From: Gelidibacter japonicus
GTDB taxonomy: Bacteria > Bacteroidota > Bacteroidia > Flavobacteriales > Flavobacteriaceae
Length of the DNA: 64,000 bases
NCBI RefSeq assembly: GCF_010725055.1
Contig: NZ_BJKB01000002.1
Location: 186,001 to 250,000 of the forward strand
Direction of reading: 5' to 3'
The position numbers and the translations under genes are program-made. The notes beneath the pieces are model-generated. The model did not search any database. It saw only the letters and a list, made by a program, of their open reading frames with translations, and had not been told where the DNA came from. This document shows, one piece after another, positions 7,874 to 19,019 of this stretch; the first letter of the stretch is position 1, and the number at the start of each line of letters is the position of its first letter.

Positions 7874-8818
7874 TTAAAATAACAGGTTCACGTTTTGTTT
7901 TGCCATTTCATATTCTGCAACCATATCTTCAACAATTTTCGCAACTGGTTTAATATCGTGGATCAACCCTGATATTTGCCCAATTTCCAATTCGCCTTCT
8001 TCCAAATCGCCTTCAAACATGCCGCGCTTCGCTCTTGCCCTACCGAGTAAATTCTTGAGTTCATCAACCGTTGGAGAAGTTTTGTACAGTTCGACAATGT
8101 CATTATAGAACTTATTTTTGATCAATCGAACAGGTGCCAACTCCTTTAAGGTCAAGTGTGTGTCACCTTCTTGGGAGTTAATCACCACCTCCTTAAATGC
8201 CTGATGGGCAGAACTTTCTTCACTGGCTACAAACCGGCTGCCTACCTGAACCCCATCAGCACCTAAGACCATAACAGCCAACATGCCCTGTCCCGTGGCG
8301 ATACCTCCTGCCGCGATAAGCGGAATGTCCAAGGCTTCCCTAACCATTGGGATTAAGGTTAAGGTGGTCGTTTCTTCTCTTCCATTATGACCTCCGGCTT
8401 CAAAACCTTCGGCAACAACGGCATCAACACCAGCTTCTTGAGCTTTCAATGCAAATTTCACACTACTGACCACATGAACCACAGTGACACCATGATCCTT
8501 TAACCATGTGGTCCAAGTTTTAGGGTTGCCTGCAGATGTAAATACAATTTTTACCTCTTCTTCCACAATAATGTTCATGATCTCTTCAATATTCGGATAA
8601 AGCATGGGCACATTGACTCCAAAAGGCTGATCCGTAGCCTTTTTACATTTTTGAATATGTTCCCGCAATACATCCGGATACATGGAACCCGCACCAATCA
8701 GACCAAGAATTCCTGAATTACTCGAAGCCGAAGCCAGGCGCCATCCGCTGTTCCAAATCATTCCAGCCTGAATGATTGGGTATTTAATTTTGAAAAGTTC
8801 TGTAATTTTATTTGACAT
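7874..8818 (-). CDS. Nitronate monooxygenase / FabK-like enoyl-ACP reductase II family flavoprotein
   Basis: A 314-residue TIM-barrel FMN enzyme. It shows the N-terminal KYPIIQAGM, FGVNVP (66-71), the AEGFEAGGHNG loop with the presumed catalytic His 144, the FMN phosphate motifs AAGGI (169-173) and GADGVQVGSRF (187-197). The family covers 2-nitropropane dioxygenases/nitronate monooxygenases and the enoyl-ACP reductase FabK, and sequence reading alone cannot separate them. A detoxifying nitronate monooxygenase or a fatty-acid reductase is equally possible. Its ATG overlaps the stop of the upstream protease gene (TAATG at 8816-8820), so the two are co-translated despite unrelated roles. Confidence 0.85.
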   Translation of the reverse strand: MSNKITELFKIKYPIIQAGMIWNSGWRLASASSNSGILGLIGAGSMYPDVLREHIQKCKKATDQPFGVNVPMLYPNIEEIMNIIVEEEVKIVFTSAGNPKTWTTWLKDHGVTVVHVVSSVKFALKAQEAGVDAVVAEGFEAGGHNGREETTTLTLIPMVREALDIPLIAAGGIATGQGMLAVMVLGADGVQVGSRFVASEESSAHQAFKEVVINSQEGDTHLTLKELAPVRLIKNKFYNDIVELYKTSPTVDELKNLLGRARAKRGMFEGDLEEGELEIGQISGLIHDIKPVAKIVEDMVAEYEMAKQNVNLLF

Positions 8819-10431
8819 TAAGATTTTATGAATTTAAAATTGAGTGATTCACCATTTGAAATGACATGAAGTATGTATAATCCTGAAGCTAAGTGCGATA
8901 CCTCCAAATTGGAATGGGTATTGGAATAAACCTGTTCATCGATAAGTTTACCTCGAGCATCATAAATTCTTAAGATTCTTTCTTCATGACTTGTAGGCAA
9001 TTGAATATAAAGCCGTTGCATAACAGGATTTGGATATACCCTATATGCTTGGACATCGCTTTCCACTATTGAAAGTCCGAGAGAAAGTGCCAATTGCAAG
9101 TTCGGGATTCCATAGCCTAAAAAATAATCAGGTGTGGTATATTGGGAGGCTGACAATCTGATATATTGCTTGATCTGCTCAGCATTAGCCTTGGGTAGGG
9201 CTTGCCACAAACAGGCAATGCCTCCGGCCAAAATGGGCGAACTAAAAGACGTGCCATTATTACTGACAACAACATCTGTTTCATCAATAACTACAGATCC
9301 TAAGCCTTGTGCCACCACATCTGGTTTTTGGGTGTTTTGAAAACTATTTCCTCTTGAACTGAATGCCGCATAAAGTCCGCTTGCATTTACCGCACCAACG
9401 GTTAAAACGCCTGAAGCATCTGCTGGAGCCGTGACAATGCCCCATGAATTATTTCCTGAATTTCCGGCCGAATTTACTACCAAGATGCCCTTTTCGGAAG
9501 CAATATTGGCGCCTCTACTAATGAATGTGGTCGTACCATTCATATCTGATGGCTGATAGTTATAATTGGCATTATCAAATGTGTTGTAACCTAAGGAGGA
9601 ATTGATAATATGAACGCCCAAACTATCGGCACGCTCTGCTGCTTCTACCCAATAACTTTCCTCAACAGGATTTTCGAAGCTTGCCTCCTCGGTTCGAAAT
9701 AAATAATAGGAAGCATCAGGAGCAGTACCAACAAATTCATTTTCAATATATCCAGCCATGGTGCTCAACACTTTGGTGCCGTGCGAACTGCCAGTGTAGT
9801 CATAAATGGCTGATGTTCTGTTCACAAAATCATAACCACCCAACAATCGGTTGTTAGCTCTTAATCTATTGAACGATGTCATGGTATTGACATTGGGAAA
9901 ACCAGCATCAATCACGGCTATCACAACGCCCTCTCCAGTATAGTTCTCCAAATGAAGCGCATCCACATGAATCATGTCCACTTGGTTTTCAGCACTTCCA
10001 TAATTAAAGTCTTCCAAACCCATCTCAATTGCAAACTTGTCATGCTGAATGGTTGGTCGAGATAAACTGGCCACGTTTTTATCCGCAAACTGAATTTTAC
10101 TCACAAATTCCAAATCAAAAAGAGCAGTAATATCCGAAACTTCACCTCTGACGTGAACAGCATTCATCCATTTTGATTTTGCCAAAACACTGATGCCATT
10201 AGCTGATTTTAGAAGAGAAATATAAGATTCATTGACAGGCACATCTCTGGCATCAATAGGAATTTGATGAGCGTTTTTTCTTGCGATGGCTTGTTGTGAA
10301 AGAATAGTGATGGGATTTTGAATGGAAGCTTCCACATTTTCCTTATCTGTAAAAAACACCCATGCATCCTGTTGTGCAAAGACCACATTAGAGAAGCACA
10401 CAAAGAAAAACAGGAAAATGTTAACTTTCAT
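8818..10431 (-). CDS. Secreted S8 subtilisin-like serine protease with T9SS sorting domain
   Basis: ATG 10431 gives 537 residues (a TTG two codons earlier is less likely) and a signal peptide ending near VVFAQ. The S8 catalytic triad is visible: Asp 175 in VIDAGFP, His 217 in SSHGTKV and Ser 395 in NGTSFSSP, with the oxyanion Asn in NSAGNSG. The last 80 residues form a type A type-IX-secretion C-terminal domain (YPNPV, then LASGLYIL, ending FKFIKS), so the protein is exported across the outer membrane and probably anchored or released at the surface. It lies 32 bp after mnmA and overlaps the next gene, suggesting an mnmA-protease-NMO operon. Confidence 0.92.
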   Translation of the reverse strand: MKVNIFLFFFVCFSNVVFAQQDAWVFFTDKENVEASIQNPITILSQQAIARKNAHQIPIDARDVPVNESYISLLKSANGISVLAKSKWMNAVHVRGEVSDITALFDLEFVSKIQFADKNVASLSRPTIQHDKFAIEMGLEDFNYGSAENQVDMIHVDALHLENYTGEGVVIAVIDAGFPNVNTMTSFNRLRANNRLLGGYDFVNRTSAIYDYTGSSHGTKVLSTMAGYIENEFVGTAPDASYYLFRTEEASFENPVEESYWVEAAERADSLGVHIINSSLGYNTFDNANYNYQPSDMNGTTTFISRGANIASEKGILVVNSAGNSGNNSWGIVTAPADASGVLTVGAVNASGLYAAFSSRGNSFQNTQKPDVVAQGLGSVVIDETDVVVSNNGTSFSSPILAGGIACLWQALPKANAEQIKQYIRLSASQYTTPDYFLGYGIPNLQLALSLGLSIVESDVQAYRVYPNPVMQRLYIQLPTSHEERILRIYDARGKLIDEQVYSNTHSNLEVSHLASGLYILHVISNGESLNFKFIKS

Positions 10432-10463
10432 CAGCAATAATTCAACACAATTATTACTGCAAT

Positions 10464-11651
10464 TTAAGAAATTACTCCCGAACCTACTAATTCATCATTG
10501 AGGTACCATGCCACAAATTGGCCTTCCGTAATAGCCGACTGAAATTCTTCAAAAACCACGTAGAGTCCACTATCCACCTGATGCAATGTCGCATTTTGAA
10601 GTGGTTGACGATATCTGATCCGCGCTTTGACTTCCATAGTTTGATCCAACGTCAACTTTAAGTCTTCACGAATCCAATGCACCTCATCATTAGAGACAAA
10701 CAAGGCTTTTTTAAGCAATCCTGGATGTCCTTTTCCCTGACCCGTATAAATGACATTTTCTTCAACGTCAGTCTCAATCACAAAAAGAGGTTCAACAGTG
10801 CCGCCCACGGCAAGCCCTTTGCGCTGACCTTTTGTAAAGTAATGCGCCCCCTGATGTTTGCCAACCACTTTACCATCTGTGATATGGTATTCTATTTTTC
10901 GGGACATATAGGCGAGTTGATCTTCTTCGGAAGAGAACTCAGGTTCTGTTTGAAGATAGATATCCTGTTGTGAAGGAATTTCGACGATCACACCTTCTTT
11001 AGGCTGTAGTTTTTGCTGTAAAAACTCTGGAAGTCTAACTTTTCCAATAAAACAAAGGCCTTGGGAGTCTTTTTTATCTGCGGTAATCAAATTTTGTTGT
11101 GCCGCAATTTTGCGTACTTCAGGCTTGGTCAATTCGCCAATTGGGAATAATGCCTTAGCTAATTGATCTTGTGATAATTGACACAAAAAATAAGACTGAT
11201 CTTTATTTGGATCGACCCCGGCAAGCAATTGATAAACATCCTTTCCATCTTTTTGAAGAATGCCTTTACGGCAATAATGGCCGGTAGCTACATAATCAGC
11301 ACCCAAATCGAGGGCAATTTTCATAAACACGTCAAACTTGATTTCCCGATTGCAGAGCACATCCGGATTTGGTGTCCTACCTTTTTGGTATTCGTCAAAC
11401 ATATAATCGACGATTCGTTCTTTATACTGCTCGCTCAAATCGACCGTTTGAAACGGAATTCCCAGCTTATCGGCCACTAACATGGCATCATTACTATCAT
11501 CCAACCACGGACATTCATCAGAAATAGTCACAGAATCATCATGCCAGTTTTTCATAAACAAGCCAATGACCTCATAGCCTTGCTCTTTTAATAAATAAGC
11601 AGCAACACTTGAATCAACACCTCCTGATAGTCCTACGATTACTCTTTTCAT
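10464..11651 (-). CDS. mnmA: tRNA-specific 2-thiouridylase MnmA
   Basis: A 395-residue enzyme that puts the 2-thio group on the wobble uridine of Lys, Glu and Gln tRNAs. It has the PP-loop [10 protein letters not shown] (7-16), the catalytic Cys 100 in [11 protein letters not shown], the second redox Cys 200 in [10 protein letters not shown], and a C-terminal beta-barrel region ([10 protein letters not shown]). Length and motif order are those of bacterial MnmA. A TAATTTTG promoter box ends four bases before the ATG, so the transcript is probably leaderless or nearly so. Confidence 0.95.
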   Translation of the reverse strand: MKRVIVGLSGGVDSSVAAYLLKEQGYEVIGLFMKNWHDDSVTISDECPWLDDSNDAMLVADKLGIPFQTVDLSEQYKERIVDYMFDEYQKGRTPNPDVLCNREIKFDVFMKIALDLGADYVATGHYCRKGILQKDGKDVYQLLAGVDPNKDQSYFLCQLSQDQLAKALFPIGELTKPEVRKIAAQQNLITADKKDSQGLCFIGKVRLPEFLQQKLQPKEGVIVEIPSQQDIYLQTEPEFSSEEDQLAYMSRKIEYHITDGKVVGKHQGAHYFTKGQRKGLAVGGTVEPLFVIETDVEENVIYTGQGKGHPGLLKKALFVSNDEVHWIREDLKLTLDQTMEVKARIRYRQPLQNATLHQVDSGLYVVFEEFQSAITEGQFVAWYLNDELVGSGVIS

Positions 11652-11655
11652 TTTG

Positions 11656-11663
11656 CAAAATTA
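11656..11663 (-). promoter_or_regulatory. mnmA -7 promoter box TAATTTTG
   Basis: The box matches TAnnTTTG and ends four bases before the mnmA ATG (11651). No TTG lies at the standard -33 distance. If used, transcription would start at or inside the start codon. Confidence 0.4.
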
Positions 11664-11965
11664 CGAAGTTTCTCGCACATAACGTAATGCCAAGGTGAAA
11701 TTGAAGCTGAAGATGAAGTTGAAATTTTGATGGGTGACTGATGACGGGTGACCAGGGTTCATGGGTTATTTCACAGAGATTCAATGAGAAAAATTGAGTT
11801 TCAAGGAGACACTGAAAACTAAATACTTAAGCTCCCGAATGTACTAAATCGATACCGGCATCCTGAACACTGCACTCTGAATACTGAATACTGCCAACCC
11901 GCCCCGAAAGTGGCCTTTCGGTACGGCAAGCCGCCAACTGATAACTGCCGACTGCCAACTGAACC
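11664..11965. repeat. Intergenic low-complexity region with ACTG heptamers and a hairpin
   Basis: This 302-bp gap has no gene. Near 11694-11717 it carries TGAAGN hexamers. Around 11862-11897 it has CTGAAT/ACTGCC-type heptamers, then a hairpin CCGAAAG-TGGC-CTTTCGG (11904-11921). From 11934 four perfect-phase NNNACTG heptamers (CCAACTG, ATAACTG, CCGACTG, CCAACTG) run into the stop codon of the minus-strand gene at 11966. The same unit type recurs at 31566, 37037 and 57483. Confidence 0.7.
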
Positions 11966-12676
11966 TTATTCTTTCCCTGGATTCTTGCTATAAACCGTAA
12001 AGTCCTTTTCTTCGGTTAGGACACCTTTCTCATAAAACTTCCAAATCCCATGCTTTTGGTCATTTCTATAAGCGCCTTCGGCTAACATCTTTCCGTCTGC
12101 ATCATAATATTTGGACAAACCGTTGAGGACGTCATTTTCATAAGTAAACTCCTTGATGAGCACCCCTCTTTCTGAAAACACTTTAGAAATCCCATCCAAC
12201 TTGCCATTGACATAATGAGATTGTTCCGCTATTTGACCATTTGGATAATAGACTACCTTTTCACCCTCGAGCTGACCTTTATCATTATAATGTTCCACGG
12301 TCATGATACCATTCGTTTTATTGTGGTAGTACACCCATTTTCCAACAAAGAGTTTGTTGGTCATATGTCCTTCACTTATTAGCTTGCCCTTTGAAGAATA
12401 GAATTTTACAAGAATATTATCGCTGTTAGGGTCAAATTCACGAGTGGCGCTCAAGACACTTTTATTGTTGACCAACTTATAAAATTTAAACATTCCTATT
12501 TCCTTACCATGTTCAAAGCTGCCTTCATACCTAGGTTGATCCGTCTGATCAAAATTTACTTTCCAAAACCCATGGCGTTCACCGTCCTTATCCAATTGGT
12601 TTATAGCATTCTGCGCATTAGACTTTGTTAAAAATACTGTTAAAAACAACACAAAAAAGATATTTTGTTTAATCAT
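11966..12676 (-). CDS. Secreted MORN-repeat (YwqK-type) protein
   Basis: A 236-residue protein with signal peptide (cleavage near KSNAQ). It then carries a chain of MORN-like units, seen as DGERHGFWKV, YEGSFEHGK, GHMTNKLFVGKWVYYH, YPNGQIAEQSHYVNGKLDG and GAYRNDQKHGIWKFY. Such proteins are common in Bacteroidota and usually annotated as YwqK-like toxin-antitoxin components by similarity only; no toxin partner is present here. A periplasmic or surface role is likely, and its function is unknown. It is divergent from the fasciclin gene across a 66-bp region with two overlapping palindromes. Its stop abuts a heptamer array. Confidence 0.8.
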   Translation of the reverse strand: MIKQNIFFVLFLTVFLTKSNAQNAINQLDKDGERHGFWKVNFDQTDQPRYEGSFEHGKEIGMFKFYKLVNNKSVLSATREFDPNSDNILVKFYSSKGKLISEGHMTNKLFVGKWVYYHNKTNGIMTVEHYNDKGQLEGEKVVYYPNGQIAEQSHYVNGKLDGISKVFSERGVLIKEFTYENDVLNGLSKYYDADGKMLAEGAYRNDQKHGIWKFYEKGVLTEEKDFTVYSKNPGKE

Positions 12677-12684
12677 TTTATATT

Positions 12685-12715
12685 TTTGTTAAACAAACTA
12701 ACATGAGGTTAGTTT
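12685..12715. promoter_or_regulatory. Overlapping palindromes in the divergent MORN/fasciclin promoter region
   Basis: AAACTAAC (12695-12702) and GTTAGTTT (12708-12715) form a perfect 8-bp inverted repeat with a 5-base spacer. Overlapping its left arm is TTTGTT-A-AACAAA (12685-12697). The region sits 9 bp from one start and 28 bp from the other. This is the architecture of a dimeric repressor site (TetR-like), though the protein that would bind is unknown. Confidence 0.5.
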
Positions 12716-12742
12716 CCATTTCGAACAAATAAACTCAAAAAA

Positions 12743-13735
12743 ATGAAGATTATTTCAAAAACTCTCAAAATTCTACCATTGTTTTTACTGGTTGTTGGTC
12801 TCCAATCCTGTAGTAATGATGATGACAACAACACTGAACCTCAACCCATGAACATTGTAGAAACTGCGGTGGCCACATCAGATCTCAGCAATTTAGTCGC
12901 TGCGCTCAAAGCTGCCGATGGAAATCTGGTAAGTGTTTTGAATGGACAAGGTCCCTTCACTGTATTGGCACCAACCAATGCAGCATTCCAAAAGTTTCTA
13001 ACGGATAATGGATTTGCAAAATTAAGCGATGTCCCAACGGATGTGCTTTCAGAAATTTTATTAAACCATGTTATTGCAGGAAATGTGAAATCTACAGATT
13101 TAGTTAATGCCGGATCAGGTTATGCAAATACAAATGCAACTGGTCCAGGAGATAAGAATCTAAGTTTGTACTTCAACACCTCAGATGGTGTGAAATTTAA
13201 CGGCGTATCAAAAGTGGCCGCTGCCGATATTTCTGCCACTAACGGAACAATTCATGTGGTGGACGCTGTTATTGGATTACCAACAGTTGTAGATTTTGCC
13301 TTGGCAAACCCAGCTTTATCAAGTTTAGTGGCCGCATTGCAATCTGCCGATTCCCAAGACCCTTCCCCAAACTTGATTCCTACCCTATCTGCAAATGGGC
13401 CATTTACCGTGTTTGCGCCAACCAACGATGCTTTTGCCTCATTGTTAAACGAACTTGATCCAACAGGAGGTACAACTTTAGATGATGTAGATCCTGCGAC
13501 GGTTGAAGCCATTTTAAAATTTCACGTCGTGAGTGGAAATGTCACTTCAGATGCGATTCCTACTGGTACTGTAACAACTTTAGGTGGAGACGTGACCATA
13601 AACGCTTCAAACCTCACAATCACTGATCCAAACGGAAGAGTAAGCAACATCATTCCAGCATTGGTAGACATCCAAGCTGTAAACGGTATAGTTCACGCCA
13701 TTGACAAAGTGGTATTACCAGAAATGGGACAGTAG
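12743..13735 (+). CDS. Fasciclin (FAS1) domain lipoprotein
   Basis: A 330-residue lipoprotein with lipobox LQSC (near residue 23), followed by SNDDDNN, the acidic run that directs Bacteroidota lipoproteins to the outer surface. Two FAS1 domains follow (about 38-180 and 185-328). Each has the GPFTVLAPTNAAF / GPFTVFAPTNDAF H1 motif and a late VHAID/IHVVDAVIG H2 motif. FAS1 proteins mediate adhesion or polymer contact. It is monocistronic, with palindromes upstream and a good terminator downstream. Confidence 0.93.
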   Translation: MKIISKTLKILPLFLLVVGLQSCSNDDDNNTEPQPMNIVETAVATSDLSNLVAALKAADGNLVSVLNGQGPFTVLAPTNAAFQKFLTDNGFAKLSDVPTDVLSEILLNHVIAGNVKSTDLVNAGSGYANTNATGPGDKNLSLYFNTSDGVKFNGVSKVAAADISATNGTIHVVDAVIGLPTVVDFALANPALSSLVAALQSADSQDPSPNLIPTLSANGPFTVFAPTNDAFASLLNELDPTGGTTLDDVDPATVEAILKFHVVSGNVTSDAIPTGTVTTLGGDVTINASNLTITDPNGRVSNIIPALVDIQAVNGIVHAIDKVVLPEMGQ

Positions 13736-13778
13736 TTTCAACTTTAATTAATCCACAATAATTTTGTCGATTAATAGC

Positions 13779-13812
13779 AAAAATGCCTCTAAAAATTTCA
13801 GAGGCATTTTTT
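13779..13812. terminator. Bidirectional terminator between fasciclin gene and yidC
   Basis: GCCTCT and AGAGGC form the core stem, flanked by A and T runs (AAAAAT ... ATTTTTT). It lies 44 bp after the fasciclin stop and 21 bp beyond the yidC stop on the other strand, so it can serve both convergent genes. Confidence 0.85.
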
Positions 13813-13832
13813 ATTTGAAATGGAAAAACTTT

Positions 13833-15728
13833 TTAACGCTTTCCTTGTCTTTTCTGTTCTTCAGCCTGTTCCATCATTTCTTTCATCTTCTTCTGGAACT
13901 TACTTTCTTTTTTAGGTTTTGCTTTATTCACCTGAATTTGTGCATGGATTTTTTCTTCATCCAAAATAAAGTTCTTGATAACCAACATGATTCCAATACT
14001 AATTAAATTCGATATGAAATAATACAAACTCAATCCGGACGCATAGTTATTAAAGAAGAACAACATCATAATTGGCGAGAAGTAAATCATATACTTCATC
14101 ATTTTAGCCATATCTGGCATCCCTTCCTGGGTTGGTTGTGATGACATTTGTTGTCCTGTAGTCATTTTCATATAAAAGAAAATAGCAATGGACGCCAAAA
14201 TCGGGAACAAACTCACGTGATCTCCATAAAACGGAATCTTGAAAGGTAAATCTGCAATAGTATCGTAAGATGATAAATCATCTGCCCAAAGGAAGCTCTT
14301 CTGACGGATATCGAAGGCTGATGGGAAAAACTGGAACAAGGCATAAAACACAGGCAATTGAATCAATGCCGGCAAACAACCACTCAACGGACTTGCGCCT
14401 GCCTTAGACTGTAAGGCCATGGTTTCTTGTTGGATTTTAAGCTTATTATCTTTATACTTTTCACGGATAGCATCCAATTCCGGCTTGATTATCTTAAGCT
14501 TGGCCTGAGACAGGAATTGCTTGTATTGTACAAATGACAAACACAATTTGATTAATATGGTCATCACAACAATGGCAATTCCATAAGGCATATGAGAGCC
14601 TAAAAAGGCGAATAACGGAATGAACAGGTAACGGTTGATCCATCCAAAAATACCCCAACCCAATGGCAGAACTTCATCTAAATTCCTTTTATAAGAATTC
14701 AGTATTTTATAATCACTTGGACCATAATACAGATCCATGCTCTTATTGATTTCACCACCTTCAAGTACCAGTGGCAATTTAGAACTGAACGCTTTTGTAA
14801 AAACGGTATCAATATCTTCATCCTTCACCAAATTTCTTGAAGTAAAATATCCTGTTTTAAACGGCTGATCGGCCAAAAGAATGGAAGTGAAAAAATGCTG
14901 TTTGTTGGCAATCCAAGTCACGTCTTTGGCAGTATCATCTGTTGATTCGCCCTGACCTAAATAATCATCCTTACCTCCTTCATATTCAAAAATAAGCTCA
15001 GTATATCTGTTTTCATAAGAGATGCTTTTGGCATATCTGTAGGTCTTAATGTTCCAATCGAGATTAACTTCCTGTGAACTATCGATGACATCGTTTAAAC
15101 CTTGAGATCGTACATTGAAAGCAAACATATAATCATCAGGTTTAAGCTCATAGCGATATTCCAAGAACTTGCTTTCCGAAACTTTAAGCTTCATGGATAC
15201 CACAGTGTTTTCACCACTCTTAGTAACAGTCGGCTCAAAGTAAAGATCTTTGGTATTTAGATTTCTATTATCTGTTGTAGAGAAAGAAATATTGAAAAGC
15301 GCATTGTTATCTTTAATAAGATAAATCGGCATTGAATCATGTGACACAAACTCTTTAAGTCTTACTTCCGACAAATAACCTCCCTTATTACTGAATTTCA
15401 ATTCCAACAAGTCAGTTTCCACCAAAGTTTCTTGGTCCGTAGCCGATGGCAAGGTAGAAGCATAGGCAAAAGCACCCAACCTATTCTTTAAAGCTTCAAG
15501 TTTTGTAGAGTCTAATGCTGATGGGTTGGTATAATCTTCAGCCGTGGAAACAAAGGTGTCTTTTTTAACTGTTGCTTTTTTCTCCGCCTCAATTTTGGCT
15601 TGCTTAGCTCGTTCTTGTGCTGCAACTTCTTCAGGAGTTGGCTGGTTCTGCCAAAGCATGAACAATAATATTCCGAAAATAAGAACGAATCCTATAATAG
15701 AATTGAGATCAAATTTTTTTTCTTCCAT
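13833..15728 (-). CDS. yidC: Membrane protein insertase YidC
   Basis: A 631-residue inner-membrane insertase. It has an N-terminal anchor (IIGFVLIFGILLFMLW), a large periplasmic beta-domain (about 90-340), then the conserved five-helix core from about 365 with the cytoplasmic hairpin (KIIKPELDAIREKYKD) and ASPLSGCLPALIQLPVFYAL. A basic C-terminal tail (KAKPKKESKFQKKMKE) fits ribosome contact. It inserts membrane proteins alone or with SecYEG. It follows pyrG by 120 bp on the same strand, a common flavobacterial pairing. Confidence 0.96.
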   Translation of the reverse strand: MEEKKFDLNSIIGFVLIFGILLFMLWQNQPTPEEVAAQERAKQAKIEAEKKATVKKDTFVSTAEDYTNPSALDSTKLEALKNRLGAFAYASTLPSATDQETLVETDLLELKFSNKGGYLSEVRLKEFVSHDSMPIYLIKDNNALFNISFSTTDNRNLNTKDLYFEPTVTKSGENTVVSMKLKVSESKFLEYRYELKPDDYMFAFNVRSQGLNDVIDSSQEVNLDWNIKTYRYAKSISYENRYTELIFEYEGGKDDYLGQGESTDDTAKDVTWIANKQHFFTSILLADQPFKTGYFTSRNLVKDEDIDTVFTKAFSSKLPLVLEGGEINKSMDLYYGPSDYKILNSYKRNLDEVLPLGWGIFGWINRYLFIPLFAFLGSHMPYGIAIVVMTILIKLCLSFVQYKQFLSQAKLKIIKPELDAIREKYKDNKLKIQQETMALQSKAGASPLSGCLPALIQLPVFYALFQFFPSAFDIRQKSFLWADDLSSYDTIADLPFKIPFYGDHVSLFPILASIAIFFYMKMTTGQQMSSQPTQEGMPDMAKMMKYMIYFSPIMMLFFFNNYASGLSLYYFISNLISIGIMLVIKNFILDEEKIHAQIQVNKAKPKKESKFQKKMKEMMEQAEEQKRQGKR

Positions 15729-15848
15729 TTACGTGATTTTCAGACCGAAAACGTATTTATAACTTTCAAGGTCCTTTTTAAGTTGGTAATTAATTCTGTT
15801 TTTGATAAGATTGGATAACACAAAAATGCGTCCAAATCTAATTTAATG

Positions 15849-17486
<1,638 letters not shown>

Positions 17487-17497
17487 TTAAACGCAGG

Positions 17498-17505
17498 CAA
17501 ATTTA
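17498..17505 (-). promoter_or_regulatory. pyrG -7 promoter box TAAATTTG
   Basis: Matches TAnnTTTG on the minus strand, 20 bp upstream of the pyrG ATG. No good -33 TTG is visible. Confidence 0.4.
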
Positions 17506-17810
17506 CAAAATTTAAATAGTTATTAGAGCATCTAATTTTAGTTATTTATATGAACCGACTTGTGTTTATTCTACTTCACAAAACACTCATAAGCAAGCAT
17601 TTGTAGGAGCTTAGGCTCTAAAGAATAGTAATAAATATGTTCAAGACTGTCTCTCAAGCTACTGAATGATAATTTTTTTTCCGTTCCAATGTAGGTACCG
17701 AGATAAGAGGCTATCACGTTAAAGCTCACATTTCTCTAATCCTGAAACCTGAAAGAGGATCGCCACATTGATACAATCAGCTAAAGCCAATGCACTGTGC
17801 TTTTGGGTTT

Positions 17811-17909
17811 TGTCTGCCTGACGGCAGACAGGGGTTTCGGATCCCGCCCAAATGCGGGATTAGTTCAACCAGCAAAACCCAATGCGCTCCGCTTTTGAGT
17901 TTTGGGTTT
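17811..17909. repeat. Cluster of three REP-like palindromes
   Basis: Within the 498-bp gap between pyrG and the split M16 gene are three inverted repeats in a row. They are TGTCTGCC-TGAC-GGCAGACA (17811-17830), ATCCCGC-CCAAAT-GCGGGAT (17841-17860), and AAACCCAA paired with TTGGGTTT (17875-17909). The first has relatives at 27300-27318 and, as fragments, near 39603 and 40117. The rest of the gap (17506-17800) shows nothing I can name. Confidence 0.6.
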
Positions 17910-17932
17910 CACTAAAAAAACCTGCTCCAAAC

Positions 17933-17967
17933 ACAAAATGGTTGAAGCAGGTGATTCTTTTTATTAC
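17933..17967 (-). terminator. Terminator of the M16 peptidase gene
   Basis: On the minus strand CCTGCT...AGCAGG forms the stem, with imperfect extension by the next four bases, and is followed by a run of seven T. It starts 9 bp after the stop at 17976, a typical intrinsic terminator position. Confidence 0.8.
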
Positions 17968-17975
17968 AATTTTTA

Positions 17976-18995
17976 TTAATCTACTTTTTTATCGGCTTGG
18001 TTAATTTCAAAATTATCAAAATCGCCACCATTCACGACCGTCCAGTTTTCATAATCCTTAAAGTACTTCTTAATGACCTTATTGACATCTTGAACGGTTA
18101 ACTTTTTGACTCGGTCTTCAACATTTTTTTGAAACGTCATATCTCTGTCCAAATATAAATTGGTGTTGATGACTCCTGCTAATTCATTATCCTTGGCTCG
18201 GGATACATTTTGTTCCTGCACCCAACCGCTCACTGCGTTTTTAAGCTCTTCTTCGGTAATGCCTTCGGCAATATAGCGTGCAATTTCCTCTTTAAAACCT
18301 TGCTGTACTTTTGCGGCATTTTCAGGAGCATAAATGGCATAAATATACATGGACGAATTTTTGTCATCTTTATTACTGTCCACACCAACATTCCCACCTG
18401 CGCCATAACTCACACCATCTTTTTGACGTAGACGACCTGCAATACGAGAATTCAGGAAACCACCACCAAATATTTCGCCTGCTACTTGCAGTGCCGCATA
18501 ATCATCGTCATATTCACTCCCTTCAAAAGATAAAATGCCCAATGTAAACGCGTTTTTCTTGTCTGGAGTAAGGATCTTTTCATTGGCAGGTCTGTTGTTT
18601 TGAAACTTGTCACTGATTTCTGTATAAGGTTTATCCGATTTGAAATCGGCGTAAGCTTTGTCAAAATACGTCTTCAGCGCTTCTTCGTCCATATTGCCAA
18701 TAGCCACTAAAGATGTGCTATTGTTGACCCCGTAAAAATCATTGTAATACGACTTTAAATCGGCCACATTCACTGCATTTATAGCGGCTATTTCTTCATC
18801 CAAGGTCATCCTATATAAAGGATGCCCCTTTTCATAACGGTTATTCAACAAACCTATTCGTCTGGACACTACCGATTGTGGCTCCGATTTGCTTTCTTCA
18901 AGACTGGCCAAATCCTGGGTTTTCAGCTTCTCCAGCTCCGTAGCATCAAATATGGGATTCTTCAACATATCGGTCATCAAAGCCAAGGTTTCCAT
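17976..18995 (-). CDS. M16 peptidase, C-terminal part, downstream of an in-frame TAG
   Basis: This is the C-terminal 339 residues (from ATG 18995) of an M16 peptidase whose first 574 residues are encoded at 19020-20744. The two parts are in the same frame. After the TAG at 19020-19022, the codons before this ATG read VNSTEENL and continue without a break into METLALMTDMLKNPIFD. It contains the fourth M16 subdomain (GILSFEGSEYDDDYAALQVAGEIFGGGFLNSRIAGRLRQ region). This half has no HxxEH motif and cannot be a peptidase by itself. It has no obvious promoter or signal peptide and is probably untranslated unless the amber codon is read through. Confidence 0.85.
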   Translation of the reverse strand: METLALMTDMLKNPIFDATELEKLKTQDLASLEESKSEPQSVVSRRIGLLNNRYEKGHPLYRMTLDEEIAAINAVNVADLKSYYNDFYGVNNSTSLVAIGNMDEEALKTYFDKAYADFKSDKPYTEISDKFQNNRPANEKILTPDKKNAFTLGILSFEGSEYDDDYAALQVAGEIFGGGFLNSRIAGRLRQKDGVSYGAGGNVGVDSNKDDKNSSMYIYAIYAPENAAKVQQGFKEEIARYIAEGITEEELKNAVSGWVQEQNVSRAKDNELAGVINTNLYLDRDMTFQKNVEDRVKKLTVQDVNKVIKKYFKDYENWTVVNGGDFDNFEINQADKKVD

Positions 18996-19019
18996 GAGGT
19001 TTTCTTCCGTACTATTGAC

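Noticed and set aside
7792-7953. Plus-strand ORF of about 53 codons starting MNYGYYFREARDEF
   Set aside because: It runs into and across the 3' end of the well-supported minus-strand flavoprotein gene; only the first third lies in free sequence and it resembles no known family.
17711-17803. Minus-strand peptide (ALALADCINVAILFQVSGLEKCEL) in the pyrG/M16 gap, considered as a toxin-like domain remnant
   Set aside because: The stretch is short, has no flanking continuation in any frame, and the similarity to a PIN-type end is too weak to support.
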